A DNA stretch of 18,367 nt from AM-2324 sp042091035 (GTDB lineage: Bacteria; Bacteroidota; Bacteroidia; Chitinophagales; Saprospiraceae), in contig JBELIG010000050.1 in NCBI GenBank assembly GCA_042091035.1, forward strand, positions 1-18,367. Direction: 5' to 3'. Shown here one piece after another: positions 1 to 10,500 of this stretch. Below the pieces are notes generated by a model that did not search any database, was not told the DNA's origin, and saw only the letters and a program-made list of their open reading frames with translations. The translations under genes and the position numbers were made by a program. The stretch's first letter is position 1. Each line of letters begins with the position of its first letter.

Positions 1-3000
1 GTTCCTGTTGCATCAACTACAGGGTTAGCTGTATTTGCACCAGAAACAATATTCCCATCTGGGGTTGTCCATACATAGTCATTTCCTCCTGCAGAGCCTG
101 AAGCATCTAGAGTAACTGACAATGTAATACAAGTAATATCACTTGGTGTAACAATTGCCACTGTTGGCAGATTTACATCTTCAGTTACAAGAACATCGCT
201 TGACGATTGACAACCACTTGCAGCATCTGTTACCGTAAAGGTATAAGTACCTCCTGCATCAACTGTTGGATTAGTCGTATTAGATCCAGAAACGATATTT
301 CCATCTGTAGTGGTCCACAAATAAGTATCCCCTCCCGATGAACCTGAACCGTCTAATACTAATGAAGTATTAACACAGGTTATATCTCCAGGTGTATTTA
401 TTGAAATTGTAGGTAAGTTGGCGTTTGAAGTTACCGTAACATTTGAAGTTTCAGAACAGCCATTTGCATTATTGGTAACCGTTAGAACATAGGTACCTGC
501 TTGATCAACAATTGGTGTTAGGCTTGTTTCACCAGAAACGATATTACCAGTCGTTGTAGTCCAAAGATAATTTAGTCCACTTGAAGAACCTGAGCCATCT
601 AAGGTCACAGTACTTGAGGAACATGTAATCTCCACAGTTGGACCAGCATCAGCAATTGGCAATGCGGTATCTTCTGTCACAAATACATCTGCAGAAACGC
701 TTGAACAACCATTTGTTGGGTCTGTTACAGTTAAGGTGTATGTACCTTCAGCATTTACAACAGCATCAATTGAAGAGCCCCCACTTACTATATTACCACC
801 ATTACTTGCTGACCAGCTATAACTTAATCCTGTTGAAGAACCAGTACCAGACACTATTGTTGTTGAATTATTACAATCAATAACGCCCCCTCCTGTTGCG
901 ACTGCTGTTGGAACGTTTAGATTCTCAGTTACATCAATAGCTTGAATATCAACACAACCATTGTTAGAATCAGTAACAGTAAAGGTATATGTTCCAGCTG
1001 AATTTACAACAGGATTTACTGTATTGGCACCAGAAACAATAACACCACCATTAGAAGCTGTCCATAGATAGGTTATGCCTGAGCCAGTGCTAGTCCCTGG
1101 ACCTCCTAAAGTAAGTGTTGTATTATTACAATCAATTTGATTTTGACTACCTACATCTGCAGTAGGATTTACAGTATCTTCTGCTATAGTTACGCTGTTA
1201 TCAGCTTCACAACCGTTACTTGAATCTGTAATTGTCAATATATAGGTTCCACCTTGATCTACTGTCGGATTGAGCGTTGTTGACCCAGCGGTTATATTTC
1301 CATCTGCGGTGGTCCATAGATAAGTTATATTTGCTCCTGAAGAAGATCCAGTAGCATCTATAACAATAGTTGAATTGTTACAATCAATTTGACCTGGTGT
1401 CCCAATAACAACAGTAGGCAAATCTCCATTGGATGTTACAACTACATCTGCTGAATTACTACATCCATTGGTAAGATCCGTTATTGTTAATGTATATGTT
1501 CCCGCTTGATTAACAACTGGTTGAAGTGTAGACCCCCCGGAAACAATATTACCATCTGAAGTAGTCCATAAAATAGTACCTGAATCAGAACCGGTACCGT
1601 CCAAAGTAGCAGTAGTATTTGTACAGTCAATATTTGCTGCTGGCACAACAACTACATTTGGTTGATCCGTGTCTTGTGCGACAGTAATAGAATTTGAAAC
1701 AGTACAACCGTTTGTATCTTCAACTGAAACAGTATAATCACCACCTGCATCTACTGTTACCGTAGAAGCATTATTACCTGAAACAATATTTCCATTTGAG
1801 GTAGTCCATGTATAAAAATAACTACCAGTACCACCAGTCGGAGTTACAGAGATGGTTCCACTTGGATTATTACAATCAATAAGTGGGGCTGAACCAAGAC
1901 TACTGTTTACTTCTGCAGGATTATCTAGAGTTATTGATATAGAACCTACACAAGAATTAGAACCGTCACTAACATCAATAGTATAAGTTCCAGAACTTAG
2001 TCCAGAAGCAGTATTTGTATTAATTGAGGGATCATGGGACCAACTATAATTATAATTACCCGATCCTCCACTTGTAGTTAAAGAAATAGAACCATCTGAG
2101 CTATTGAAACAAAGTGGGTTTATTTCTGAAGAGGTAAGTGTCAAACTTCCTGAAGTAATTAATGCTATACCATTAACGGTCCCTGGACAATTATTAGCAG
2201 TATTAGTAACATCTTGAAGTGTATATGAGCCAGGATCAGATATTGTAATAGTATAGGGATTATTTGAGGTGGTTATTGTCGTTGCCACACTTCCATCAAA
2301 ATATGTAAACTCCCAAGGTCCTGAATCAGAAAAAGCAACAGTAAGATCTAAAGTTGCACCACTTCCTGGACACAATGAGCCGGAACCTGAGATCGTTGCA
2401 TCAGGAACAGTTAACTCATTGATAATTACTTGATCAACAAATTCCTCCCCACAGTTATCCGTTATAGTTACAAATACAGGAGAATCCGAAGAGTTGACTG
2501 TTTCTGTTTGGGCTGTGCCACCGGTACTCCAACTGTACTGGTATGGTGTTAACCCACCAGTTGGATTTGCCAATAAATCAATTGTTCCAGGGCCGCAAAT
2601 TTCCTCATCAGCAATACTAGACTCTAAAGGAATTACATCGTTGATAAGAAATATAACTTCAGATGAACTACAATTACAGGCATCATCAACTTCAAGTATG
2701 ATACTCTCCTGTCCCTCTGCTATATCGTCTTCAAGTGTCTCTATTGGAACTTGAACACACTGAATACCCGCTGGGATAACAACTGATGTTGGAAAAGCTT
2801 CATAATCTGCTCCAGCTGTAGCAGTACTATTTGGTGACACAACAAAATCCATTGTTACCTCCTCGTTTATATCAGAAGCTGGATCTTTACAAAATTCATA
2901 GTAATATGTATCACAAGTTTCGAAGCCTTGGTTAGAACCATCGTCTGAATTGATAGCTTCAACAATTACTGCATTTCCTTGATTCCATGAATTACCTTGG

Positions 3001-4187
3001 AGAAAAAATGCTGAATCACCAATACCATCCGTTCCGTCACCAACGGCAATTTTTATGTGATAAGTAGAACATGGAGTAACTGGAATAATTGCATCAAATA
3101 CTGCAGAATGTGCATTTAATTCAAATTCATTAACCCCAGGAGCTGTTCCAAGAGGATGAGCCGGAGGTCCTTGGCAATTACCACCTGTATTACAGACAGA
3201 GATATTATTTGAGATATAATATGCTGGAGAATGATTGTAATGAGAAAATAAATTTACGTTAATATTTCCACCTGAACTATTTGGAGGATCAAATGGAGAT
3301 TTCGCAAAATTCTGTGAATTATTAGAATAGGAACCATTAATTCCATCTCCAGAAACAAAGAATCCACAAACATCAGTGAATGCTGAACCAGAATAATTAC
3401 AGTATTCTTCCGATGCCCAAACAAATTTAAATTGAACGGTATCTACTGTTGGAATAAAATCAAACTCTATTATGGAGGCGTCGTTAACAGTAACTCCAGC
3501 AATTTGAGTTAGATCAGGATCTGAACCTGAATTTAAAACACCACTTTGAAGACAACTATTATTAGGCCCAATTACATTAGGAATATCTCCATTGGAAAGC
3601 ACAATTCCTGAATTGATACCTATACTTGTTAAACCATTAGCAAATGTCCCTGCGCCTGAACCGTTAGAACCTGCATTTCCAGTAATATTGAATACTTGAA
3701 AACAGTCTCCAGAAATTAAACTATCAACAAGATCTACTACAGGAACCGATGCATCAACAGATATAAGTGCTTGGGATTTTGAGACTATTTTTTCATTAAA
3801 TACTTTTTCTGCTGGATATACATTGATAGAGAACTCTCTTAAATTCTGCTGAGAGTCCCACTTAAAACTAAATATATTATTCTTTTGAGCTATGAATTGG
3901 AGAAAATTAGACCTCGAATCAATTAATGTAACATTATAATCTGCCAAATGGACCTCAGGCATTTTGGGTAGCCTGTTATACTCCAAGATATAAATCGTTC
4001 CTTCTTCAAGGTTTGTAAAATTCAGACTAGAGTGATCCTCATTATTTGCTATAAACCTAATCAATTCATCCTCAACCTTTATTACGTATGGTTTTTTTGC
4101 ATCAAAGGAGAAAAAAATAGGTATACAAATTAATAGTAGACTCTTCAACAAACTATTGCTGAAGTTGGACTTCGAGTGCTTTTTCAT
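1..4187 (-). CDS. Gene A: giant choice-of-anchor L / Calx-beta / Ig-repeat surface protein, 3' end outside the window
   Basis: Reading leftward from the ATG at 4187-4185, the frame stays open for 1,395 codons to the window edge, so the C-terminus is missing. An in-frame TAA lies 23 codons upstream with no ATG between, which fixes the start. Visible order: basic N-terminus and hydrophobic signal peptide (about residues 1-28); a domain shared with gene B (about 30-160, opening PYVIKVEDELIRFIAN); choice-of-anchor L (about 162-400, with FGFF-like DVCGFFVSGDGI); Calx-beta (about 442-516, GADY, EGQE and CNCS motifs); an Ig-like segment; one SprB-type block (about 595-842); then six complete 81-85 residue PKD/Ig-like repeats and part of a seventh. 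The family is exported by T9SS and cell-surface; an adhesin role is inferred. By analogy with B and C it probably ends in CHU_C beyond the left edge. No lysine or arginine occurs after K434. B lies directly upstream, separated by a terminator and a 371-bp gap. Confidence 0.93.
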   Translation of the reverse strand, partial: MKKHSKSNFSNSLLKSLLLICIPIFFSFDAKKPYVIKVEDELIRFIANNEDHSSLNFTNLEEGTIYILEYNRLPKMPEVHLADYNVTLIDSRSNFLQFIAQKNNIFSFKWDSQQNLREFSINVYPAEKVFNEKIVSKSQALISVDASVPVVDLVDSLISGDCFQVFNITGNAGSNGSGAGTFANGLTSIGINSGIVLSNGDIPNVIGPNNSCLQSGVLNSGSDPDLTQIAGVTVNDASIIEFDFIPTVDTVQFKFVWASEEYCNYSGSAFTDVCGFFVSGDGINGSYSNNSQNFAKSPFDPPNSSGGNINVNLFSHYNHSPAYYISNNISVCNTGGNCQGPPAHPLGTAPGVNEFELNAHSAVFDAIIPVTPCSTYHIKIAVGDGTDGIGDSAFFLQGNSWNQGNAVIVEAINSDDGSNQGFETCDTYYYEFCKDPASDINEEVTMDFVVSPNSTATAGADYEAFPTSVVIPAGIQCVQVPIETLEDDIAEGQESIILEVDDACNCSSSEVIFLINDVIPLESSIADEEICGPGTIDLLANPTGGLTPYQYSWSTGGTAQTETVNSSDSPVFVTITDNCGEEFVDQVIINELTVPDATISGSGSLCPGSGATLDLTVAFSDSGPWEFTYFDGSVATTITTSNNPYTITISDPGSYTLQDVTNTANNCPGTVNGIALITSGSLTLTSSEINPLCFNSSDGSISLTTSGGSGNYNYSWSHDPSINTNTASGLSSGTYTIDVSDGSNSCVGSISITLDNPAEVNSSLGSAPLIDCNNPSGTISVTPTGGTGSYFYTWTTSNGNIVSGNNASTVTVDAGGDYTVSVEDTNGCTVSNSITVAQDTDQPNVVVVPAANIDCTNTTATLDGTGSDSGTILWTTSDGNIVSGGSTLQPVVNQAGTYTLTITDLTNGCSNSADVVVTSNGDLPTVVIGTPGQIDCNNSTIVIDATGSSSGANITYLWTTADGNITAGSTTLNPTVDQGGTYILTITDSSNGCEADNSVTIAEDTVNPTADVGSQNQIDCNNTTLTLGGPGTSTGSGITYLWTASNGGVIVSGANTVNPVVNSAGTYTFTVTDSNNGCVDIQAIDVTENLNVPTAVATGGGVIDCNNSTTIVSGTGSSTGLSYSWSASNGGNIVSGGSSIDAVVNAEGTYTLTVTDPTNGCSSVSADVFVTEDTALPIADAGPTVEITCSSSTVTLDGSGSSSGLNYLWTTTTGNIVSGETSLTPIVDQAGTYVLTVTNNANGCSETSNVTVTSNANLPTISINTPGDITCVNTSLVLDGSGSSGGDTYLWTTTDGNIVSGSNTTNPTVDAGGTYTFTVTDAASGCQSSSDVLVTEDVNLPTVAIVTPSDITCITLSVTLDASGSAGGNDYVWTTPDGNIVSGANTANPVVDATG
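3..1661 (-). repeat. PKD/Ig-like repeat array of gene A (six complete plus one partial)
   Basis: From residue 843 the protein consists of repeats of about 81-85 residues. The shared pattern is P, about ten residues, I-x-C, a strand with LDGxGSSxG, YLWTT, xGNIVSG, NPxVD, GTYTxTVTD, then NGC. Six are complete and the seventh runs off the left edge. They resemble one another more than the repeats of B or C do: the WTTxxGNIVSG core is almost unchanged and several share IDCNN. This suggests a younger or more homogenised array. Confidence 0.9.
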
Positions 4188-4264
4188 AGCAGAATTGGTA
4201 TTGTTATTAATAATAATAACAAGATTGGGATCTATGTACTTTATAACCTGGACTTAACTATACT

Positions 4265-4295
4265 CAAAATACTAAAGGGTAAGGAATAATTGCAA
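4265..4295 (-). promoter_or_regulatory. Candidate Bacteroidota-type promoter of gene A
   Basis: On the minus strand there is a TTG (4295-4293), a 21-bp spacer and TATTTTG (4271-4265), close to the phylum's -33 TTTG / -7 TAnnTTTG pattern but one base short in the -7 box. A run of eight A on the same strand (4315-4308) lies just upstream, like an UP element. The leader would be about 70 nt. This is motif matching only. Confidence 0.35.
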
Positions 4296-4333
4296 CCATC
4301 AAGCTTATTTTTTTTATCGGAAAAATAAAAACT

Positions 4334-4394
4334 AAAAAAAAACAAACATCTATTAATCAGATCGTTACAAATAAATTAATAGATGATTTTTTTT
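4334..4394. terminator. Second intergenic hairpin with A and T tracts on both sides (bidirectional terminator-like)
   Basis: An 11-bp perfect stem (4347-4357 CATCTATTAAT with 4375-4385) encloses a 17-nt loop. It is flanked by an A-rich run (4334-4346) and a run of eight T (4387-4394), so it has terminator form in both directions. It is about 130 bp beyond the terminator of B, so it is not needed for B, and it lies before the candidate promoter of A. It may end a small transcript in the gap or back up termination. Confidence 0.5.
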
Positions 4395-4520
4395 AATACA
4401 AATATGCTTATTAAGCCTAACCACGAGTAAGCATTGAAATAACTTTGAAACCTTATAACTTAAGGTAAGTTATATTACCAAATGCTTCTAGCCTAAAGTT
4501 GTATACCCATCTCAGGGTAT

Positions 4521-4555
4521 AAAAAAAGCTATCCAGAAATTGAATAGCTTTTTTA
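4521..4555 (-). terminator. Rho-independent terminator of gene B
   Basis: An 11-bp perfect inverted repeat (4522-4532 with 4544-4554, GCTAT core flanked by A/T runs) with an 11-nt loop begins 4 bp past the stop codon. Read on the minus strand the stem ends in a run of seven T, giving the usual terminator shape. The A/T symmetry means it could also work in the plus direction, but no plus-strand gene faces it. Confidence 0.8.
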
Positions 4556-4558
4556 TAC

Positions 4559-7500
4559 TTATTTAGAAAGAAAAACATCTCCTTCGTAGAACTCTATCCT
4601 ACCATCAATCATCTCGACTCGGGCATAATAAACAAATACTGCTGGATCTAATTCTTCTCCTCTCAGTGTTCCATCCCAACCATGAACCGGATCATTCGGC
4701 TGGAAATTGAACTGTTCGAAAACCTTCTCACCCCACCGATCAAATACCTCAAAAGATTGAATTTCGTTTATATTCCTCGAATTAGCATAAATCATAAAGA
4801 TTTCATTTTCTCCATCTGTATTTGGAGAGAAAATATTCGGAATGAATAGATCTGCTGATTTATCTACAAGAACATTTACAAAGGTTCTTTCTATACAGCC
4901 ATTTGTAGTCTCAACAGTCAACTCATATATAGTAGGATCCTGAATTGAAACGATTGGATTTAGACAATCTATACAACTCAAACCTTGAGGTGGGAACCAA
5001 GAGATTGACTCAATATTGTCTAGACTATAATTTATATTAGCTGAAATTTGAGCTTGTTCACCTTCTAAGTATTCGATTGTTGAGATCAGGTCAATATTTA
5101 ACACCGGTGGATCGATTATATTTCCAATCTCCACCTCTGTTTCACAACCATTTACATCTTGAACTAAAACTTCGTAAGTTCCAGGATACAAAAAGGCATA
5201 AGATATATCATAATTGAAGTTCTCTCCATTATCTATTGAATATAAATAAGGTGCTGTTCCTCCTTCAACATTTGTAATATTTAGAGTACCAAACGAGCCT
5301 GCACATGGAGGATCTGTAACCTCTATAGCTAAGTTTTCAGGAATATCTTCTATGATTTGAACAAGATCTGTGCTTTCACATCCATTCAATAAATTCAAAA
5401 CAGTTAAAGTATAAACTCCTTCCTGATCAATAGACGGGCTCAAAGTGCTAGCTCCATTTAATATATTACCATCTGCTGTAGTCCAAGCAAATTGCAAATT
5501 AGAAGTAGATGCCTGCACGACTCCATTCAAAGAACTGAATTCTTCAAAACAAGGCAATAAGAAATCCTCCCCTGCATCCACTGAGGGATATTCATAATTA
5601 TCGAGTACATCCATAGTATCAATGCTCACACAACCATTTATAGTATCTTCTACAGTAAGTATATATTGACCCGCTGTATTTACAGTTGGATTAAGCGCAT
5701 CAGTACCTGAAATAAAATTACCATTGAATGTTGCCCAATTGAAGACATATTGAGGCTGTATAGTTGTTACGCTTGCATCTACAATCACTTCTTCCGTATC
5801 ACAATCAAGTACATCGGGAACAAGTGATGCAATTAATGGAAATTCTTGATTCTCCTCGATAAATGTATTAGAAGTATCTCGACATTCGTTAAGTAAGTCT
5901 GTTACAATCATCGTATAAAAGCCTCCAGAACTAACCAAAGGGTTTTCTTGATCTGAACCAGTAACAATCTCACCTGTTTCTGTTAACCATAAAATATCCG
6001 TCATTCCACTATTAGTACTTGCAGAACCAATAATATTTATAGTTAAAAAATCACAAGTTATAACTCCACCAGAGCCTGCATCTGCAAGAGGAAGTATGAT
6101 ATCTTGATAAACAGGAACATCCTCTATCGTACTACACCCATTTATAAGATTTGTCAATTCAAGGGTGTAAAGACCTGGGCTACTCACACTCGGATTACTA
6201 ATACTTGAAGCAGAAGTAATTGTACCATTCTGTGTAGACCAATCATAACTGACAGATGTATTCACATCTGAAACAACCCCAATCTCTGTATCTAAAACCC
6301 CACAAGTAAGTGTATCTGACTGTATACCAACTAATATTGGTGTTATGGTATCTCTAGCTATTGTAACTAAATCAGAACTGGTACATCCATTTATAGTATT
6401 AGTAACAGTTAATTCATACTGGCCCTCAACATCGATGGTAGGAGACAGAGTATTCGAATTAGTGATTGGATAGCCATCTAAGCTAATCCATTCATATTCA
6501 AAATTAGTACCTGTACTTGATCCTAAACCATCTAGGTCTAAACTGTACGAGTAACAATCTAGCGTGTCCAATATACCAGCCTCGGCATCGGGATTAACAA
6601 TATCTTGAGCGACTAATATTTCAGACGTATTTGAACATTCATTAAATGCATTGAAGACAGTTATCAGATAGGTACCTGGTTCGTCTATGACAGGATTCAG
6701 CACATCTGATGCACCAACAATAGACCCGTCATTTGTAGACCAGGAATACTCATATATGGAACCCGTTGAAGAACCAGATGCATCGAGCTCTTGTTCCAAA
6801 AGGACACAATTTAGTATCTGAGCAGCCCCAGCATCTGCATCGGGAATTGTAATATCTTGAATAACCTCAGTGTTTATAGAGGTAGAACAGCCATTAAACA
6901 AATTTAAAACCTCAAAGGTGTAAACACCAGGTATATCGGCTGATATTGTTGGAGTATTATTCGAAGATGTGATATTTCCATTACTCGTAGTCCATGAGTA
7001 CACATATGTATCCAAAGAATCTATACCAGCATCACCAAATACGTCAATTTCTAAAGTACCACAGGTCAGTGTGTCTGGTCCTGCTATAGCTAAAGGTGGC
7101 TCAATAAGATTTTGAGTAACCTCAATATCTATATCAGAGCTACAATTATTATCTAAATTCTCAACAATTAAAGTATAGTTACCCGGTTCATCTACCACAG
7201 GAATCAAGCCATCACTACCCGAAATTATATTTCCATCAAGGGTTGTCCATAAATAAAGATAATTAGAGCCTGTTGAACTAGATGTTCCATCTATTTGAAG
7301 CGATAAAGTATCACAACTCAGGAATGTACTAACAGCTGCCTCAGCAACTGGGAACAGTACATTTTGAGCAACAGTTATATCTATAAATTCTTCACAGCCA
7401 TTAATATCATTCTGAACGTTTAAGGTATATACAGACGCTCCACTTACAATTGGATTTAGAGTAAAAATATTATTATCTAAAGAACCATTTAAATCTGTTG

Positions 7501-10500
7501 ACCAGTTAAAACTGTAGGAATCGCCCTGCGTATCAACAGTTGCATCCAATGTTATATCTGGTTCACTACACGTTATAGTATCTGGAATTTCAGCATTCAA
7601 TTGCGGAAAATCAAGATCCTCAACAACCGACGTACTTACCAATGTTTGACAACCATTTATGCTATTCGTTATTGAGAAATCAAACGTTCCCTGAGTCGAT
7701 ACATCTATAAATAAGTTTGTTTGCCCGAGATCAAATACGCCTCCGTCAGGACTTATCCAGCTTGCCAAGTAATTCGTATCTACAGAAGATATCACAGCCT
7801 CTACAGGCACTATTCCATTGTAACAATTGATGACACCTGGATTAACCAAACTAACTACAGGGTGTATAGTATCTGGCTCAATAGTCAACACCGAATTTGT
7901 TATACAATTATTTACTGTATCTGTTAGGATTAATTCATAGGACCCCGGACTATTAATTGTAGGTGTCAACGTAGTTTCTCCAGACTCAATCGCACCATCT
8001 ACTGTTTGCCATTCAAACAATATACTTCCTCCCTGCGATGAAGCAGTTGCATCTATTGTAAGCGAATTAGTAACACAATCCAGTGTATCTAAAGCCGACA
8101 TATCAATAACCGGTACATTATCATCTTTTGTTACTAAGATGGAATCAATTGCATCACAACCATTAATAGTATCTATAACATAAAGGAAATACATATCAGG
8201 CTGTATAGCCACAGCATTCAGAGTACCTTGTCCTGTTGAAATAGATCCTGTCCCAAAGAATTGCCATTCATATATAAAGTTTTGCACATTACCTGTTGCT
8301 GTTCCGTTTAATGGGATTGAAAGGTCCGTACAATTAATCTCTCCCCCTGGATCAGTTCCAATAACAGGAATATCGAAATCTTCCTCTACTATTACTGGGT
8401 CTGTATCTTCACATCCATTTACTGTATCCGTAACGGTTAGTAAGAAGTCACCCCCCACAGCGATTTCTACAGAACTACTTGTATTGGAGCCAACAATTGT
8501 TCCATTAGCTGTAGTCCATTCATAAACAATATTAGGACCTGAACTGGAGTTTGTTCCATCTAAAAATAAAGTAGGAGACCAACAACCTAATAATGCATCT
8601 GGTCCGGCAAATGCCTCTGGGTCCACTTGATCAACAGTAATTTGAATAGAGGCAGTATCCTTACATTGATTATCCGTATCCGTAATAATCATTGTATAGA
8701 TTCCAGCTTCATCTACCACTGGTTCTAGAGTTCCATTTCCAGACACAATATTTCCACCAGAACCCGACCAATCATAATTAAAATTGGTCCCGTTTGATGA
8801 ACTCGTTGCGTCTATAGTATATTGAGGGTCATAACAAGTCAATTCTCCTGGAGGACCTAGATCTGCTACTGGATAGTTATAATCCTCTATCACCGGAATA
8901 GTTAAAGATGACTCACATCCATTTACATTGTTCGTTACCGATAATTCATAGAAACCTTCAATATCTACAGTTGGAGAGAGCGTATTAGTTCCTTCTACAA
9001 AGTTTCCATTAGGTGTTGACCATTGGAAAACAAAATTACTAGCATCAGAAACAGTCGCAATTATCTCCACCAAAGAATCAACACAATTTATACTTCCTGG
9101 ATCTGGAATATTTATCGTAGGATCAACAAGGAAATCAAATACATCTACATCTACCTCTGTTGCACAATTATTTACTGAATTAATTACTGTTAGTGTGTAT
9201 TCTCCGGCAGAACCTACGATAGGGAATAAAGTAGTTTCATCAGACAAAATGGTACCATTATTTGTTGTCCAAAGGTAGCTGTAGGTCGGTCCGGTGCTAG
9301 ACCCTGTTCCATCAAGTGTAACAGTCGGTGTAACACAATCAATAAGGTCTGTCGCTACACCATCAGCATCTGGAAACACTGATATATCAACTACAACAAC
9401 AGAGAAAGACTCAGTACATTCGCTCTCTGTATTTATTACGGTTAAAAGGTAGGTTCCATCTTCATCAACAATCGGAGAGTCTGTTGTGCCACCTGCCACT
9501 ATATTTCCACCGATCGTTGTCCAAACATAATCAATTTCACTACCCTGCGAAGAGGCACTACCATCCAGTTGAATAACAGGATCGTAACAATCTATTGCTG
9601 CAGGAGGGGCAATAGATGCAGTAGGTTGATCAAAAAATGCATTTACCAGTGTAGATGAATTTGAACTACAACCATTGGATATATCAGTTACTTCTATGAA
9701 ATACGTACCACCAGCATCAACAGTTGGGTTAAGTGTATTCGCTCCATTTACAATATTTCCATTACTAGTAGTCCATTGAATAAACATATTGGACCCGCCC
9801 GAAGACCCTGTACCATCGAGATCTACTGTTGGATTATTACAATTTATTTCCAAAATTGGACCTCCGTCAGCTACAGGAGCATTTATATCTTCTGTAATTG
9901 TTACCTGATCCGTTTCTGTACAACCATTAACAATATTAGTAACCGTAATTGTATATGTACCAGCTTCATCAACAATAGGCGTTAAGGAATTTTCACCGCT
10001 AACTATATTTCCGCCTGAAGTAGTCCAAGAATAGGTATAATCAGGTCCCACATCAGAGTTTGTCCCCAATAAAACCACCTCAGTGATTGCACATGTAAGT
10101 TCAGCTCCTGGTCCTGCATCAGCAACAGGAGGTGTTGTATCCTCTGAAATGGTAACACTGACCATATCTTCACAACCGTTTGCCGTGTTGGTCACAGTTA
10201 AGGTATAGGTTCCACCTGAACTAACTACAGGGTCAAGTGTAGTGTCTCCACTATCAATAGTACCATCACTAGTTGTCCACAAGTATATAAAATCGGAGCC
10301 CGTACTTGAACCTGATCCCGAAATACCAACCGTCGTATTTACACAATCAATTATTCCTGAAGATGCAGCAACAGCTGTAGGATCAACAAGATCCTCATTA
10401 ATAGTTACTGTTGCATCATCTGTACAACCATTTGAATCTGTTACTGTAACAGTATATGTCCCACTAATATTTGTTGAGATTGTAGCACCTGTATCTCCGT

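Larger units (their letters stand above)
4188..4558. other. 371-bp intergenic region between genes B and A
   Basis: No credible coding frame was seen. From right to left it holds the terminator of B, a structured stretch (4395-4520) with short inverted repeats at 4503-4520 (ATACCC / GGGTAT) and 4455-4473 (ATAACTTA / TAAGTTAT), the second hairpin with A/T tracts, a T8 tract, the candidate promoter of A, and a weak all-A/T-rich 7-bp stem (4203-4209 with 4214-4220) 16 bp before the start codon of A. Confidence 0.7.

Noticed and set aside
638..2754. Plus-strand open frames at 638-883 and 2494-2754
   Set aside because: They lie opposite gene A, have biased, low-complexity or domain-free translations, and no promoter or ribosome signal. 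They are shadows of the repeat coding sequence.
5324..10384. CRISPR array or satellite DNA
   Set aside because: The roughly 250-bp period is a protein repeat of 82-86 codons with strong sequence divergence. There are no identical short direct repeats with unique spacers.
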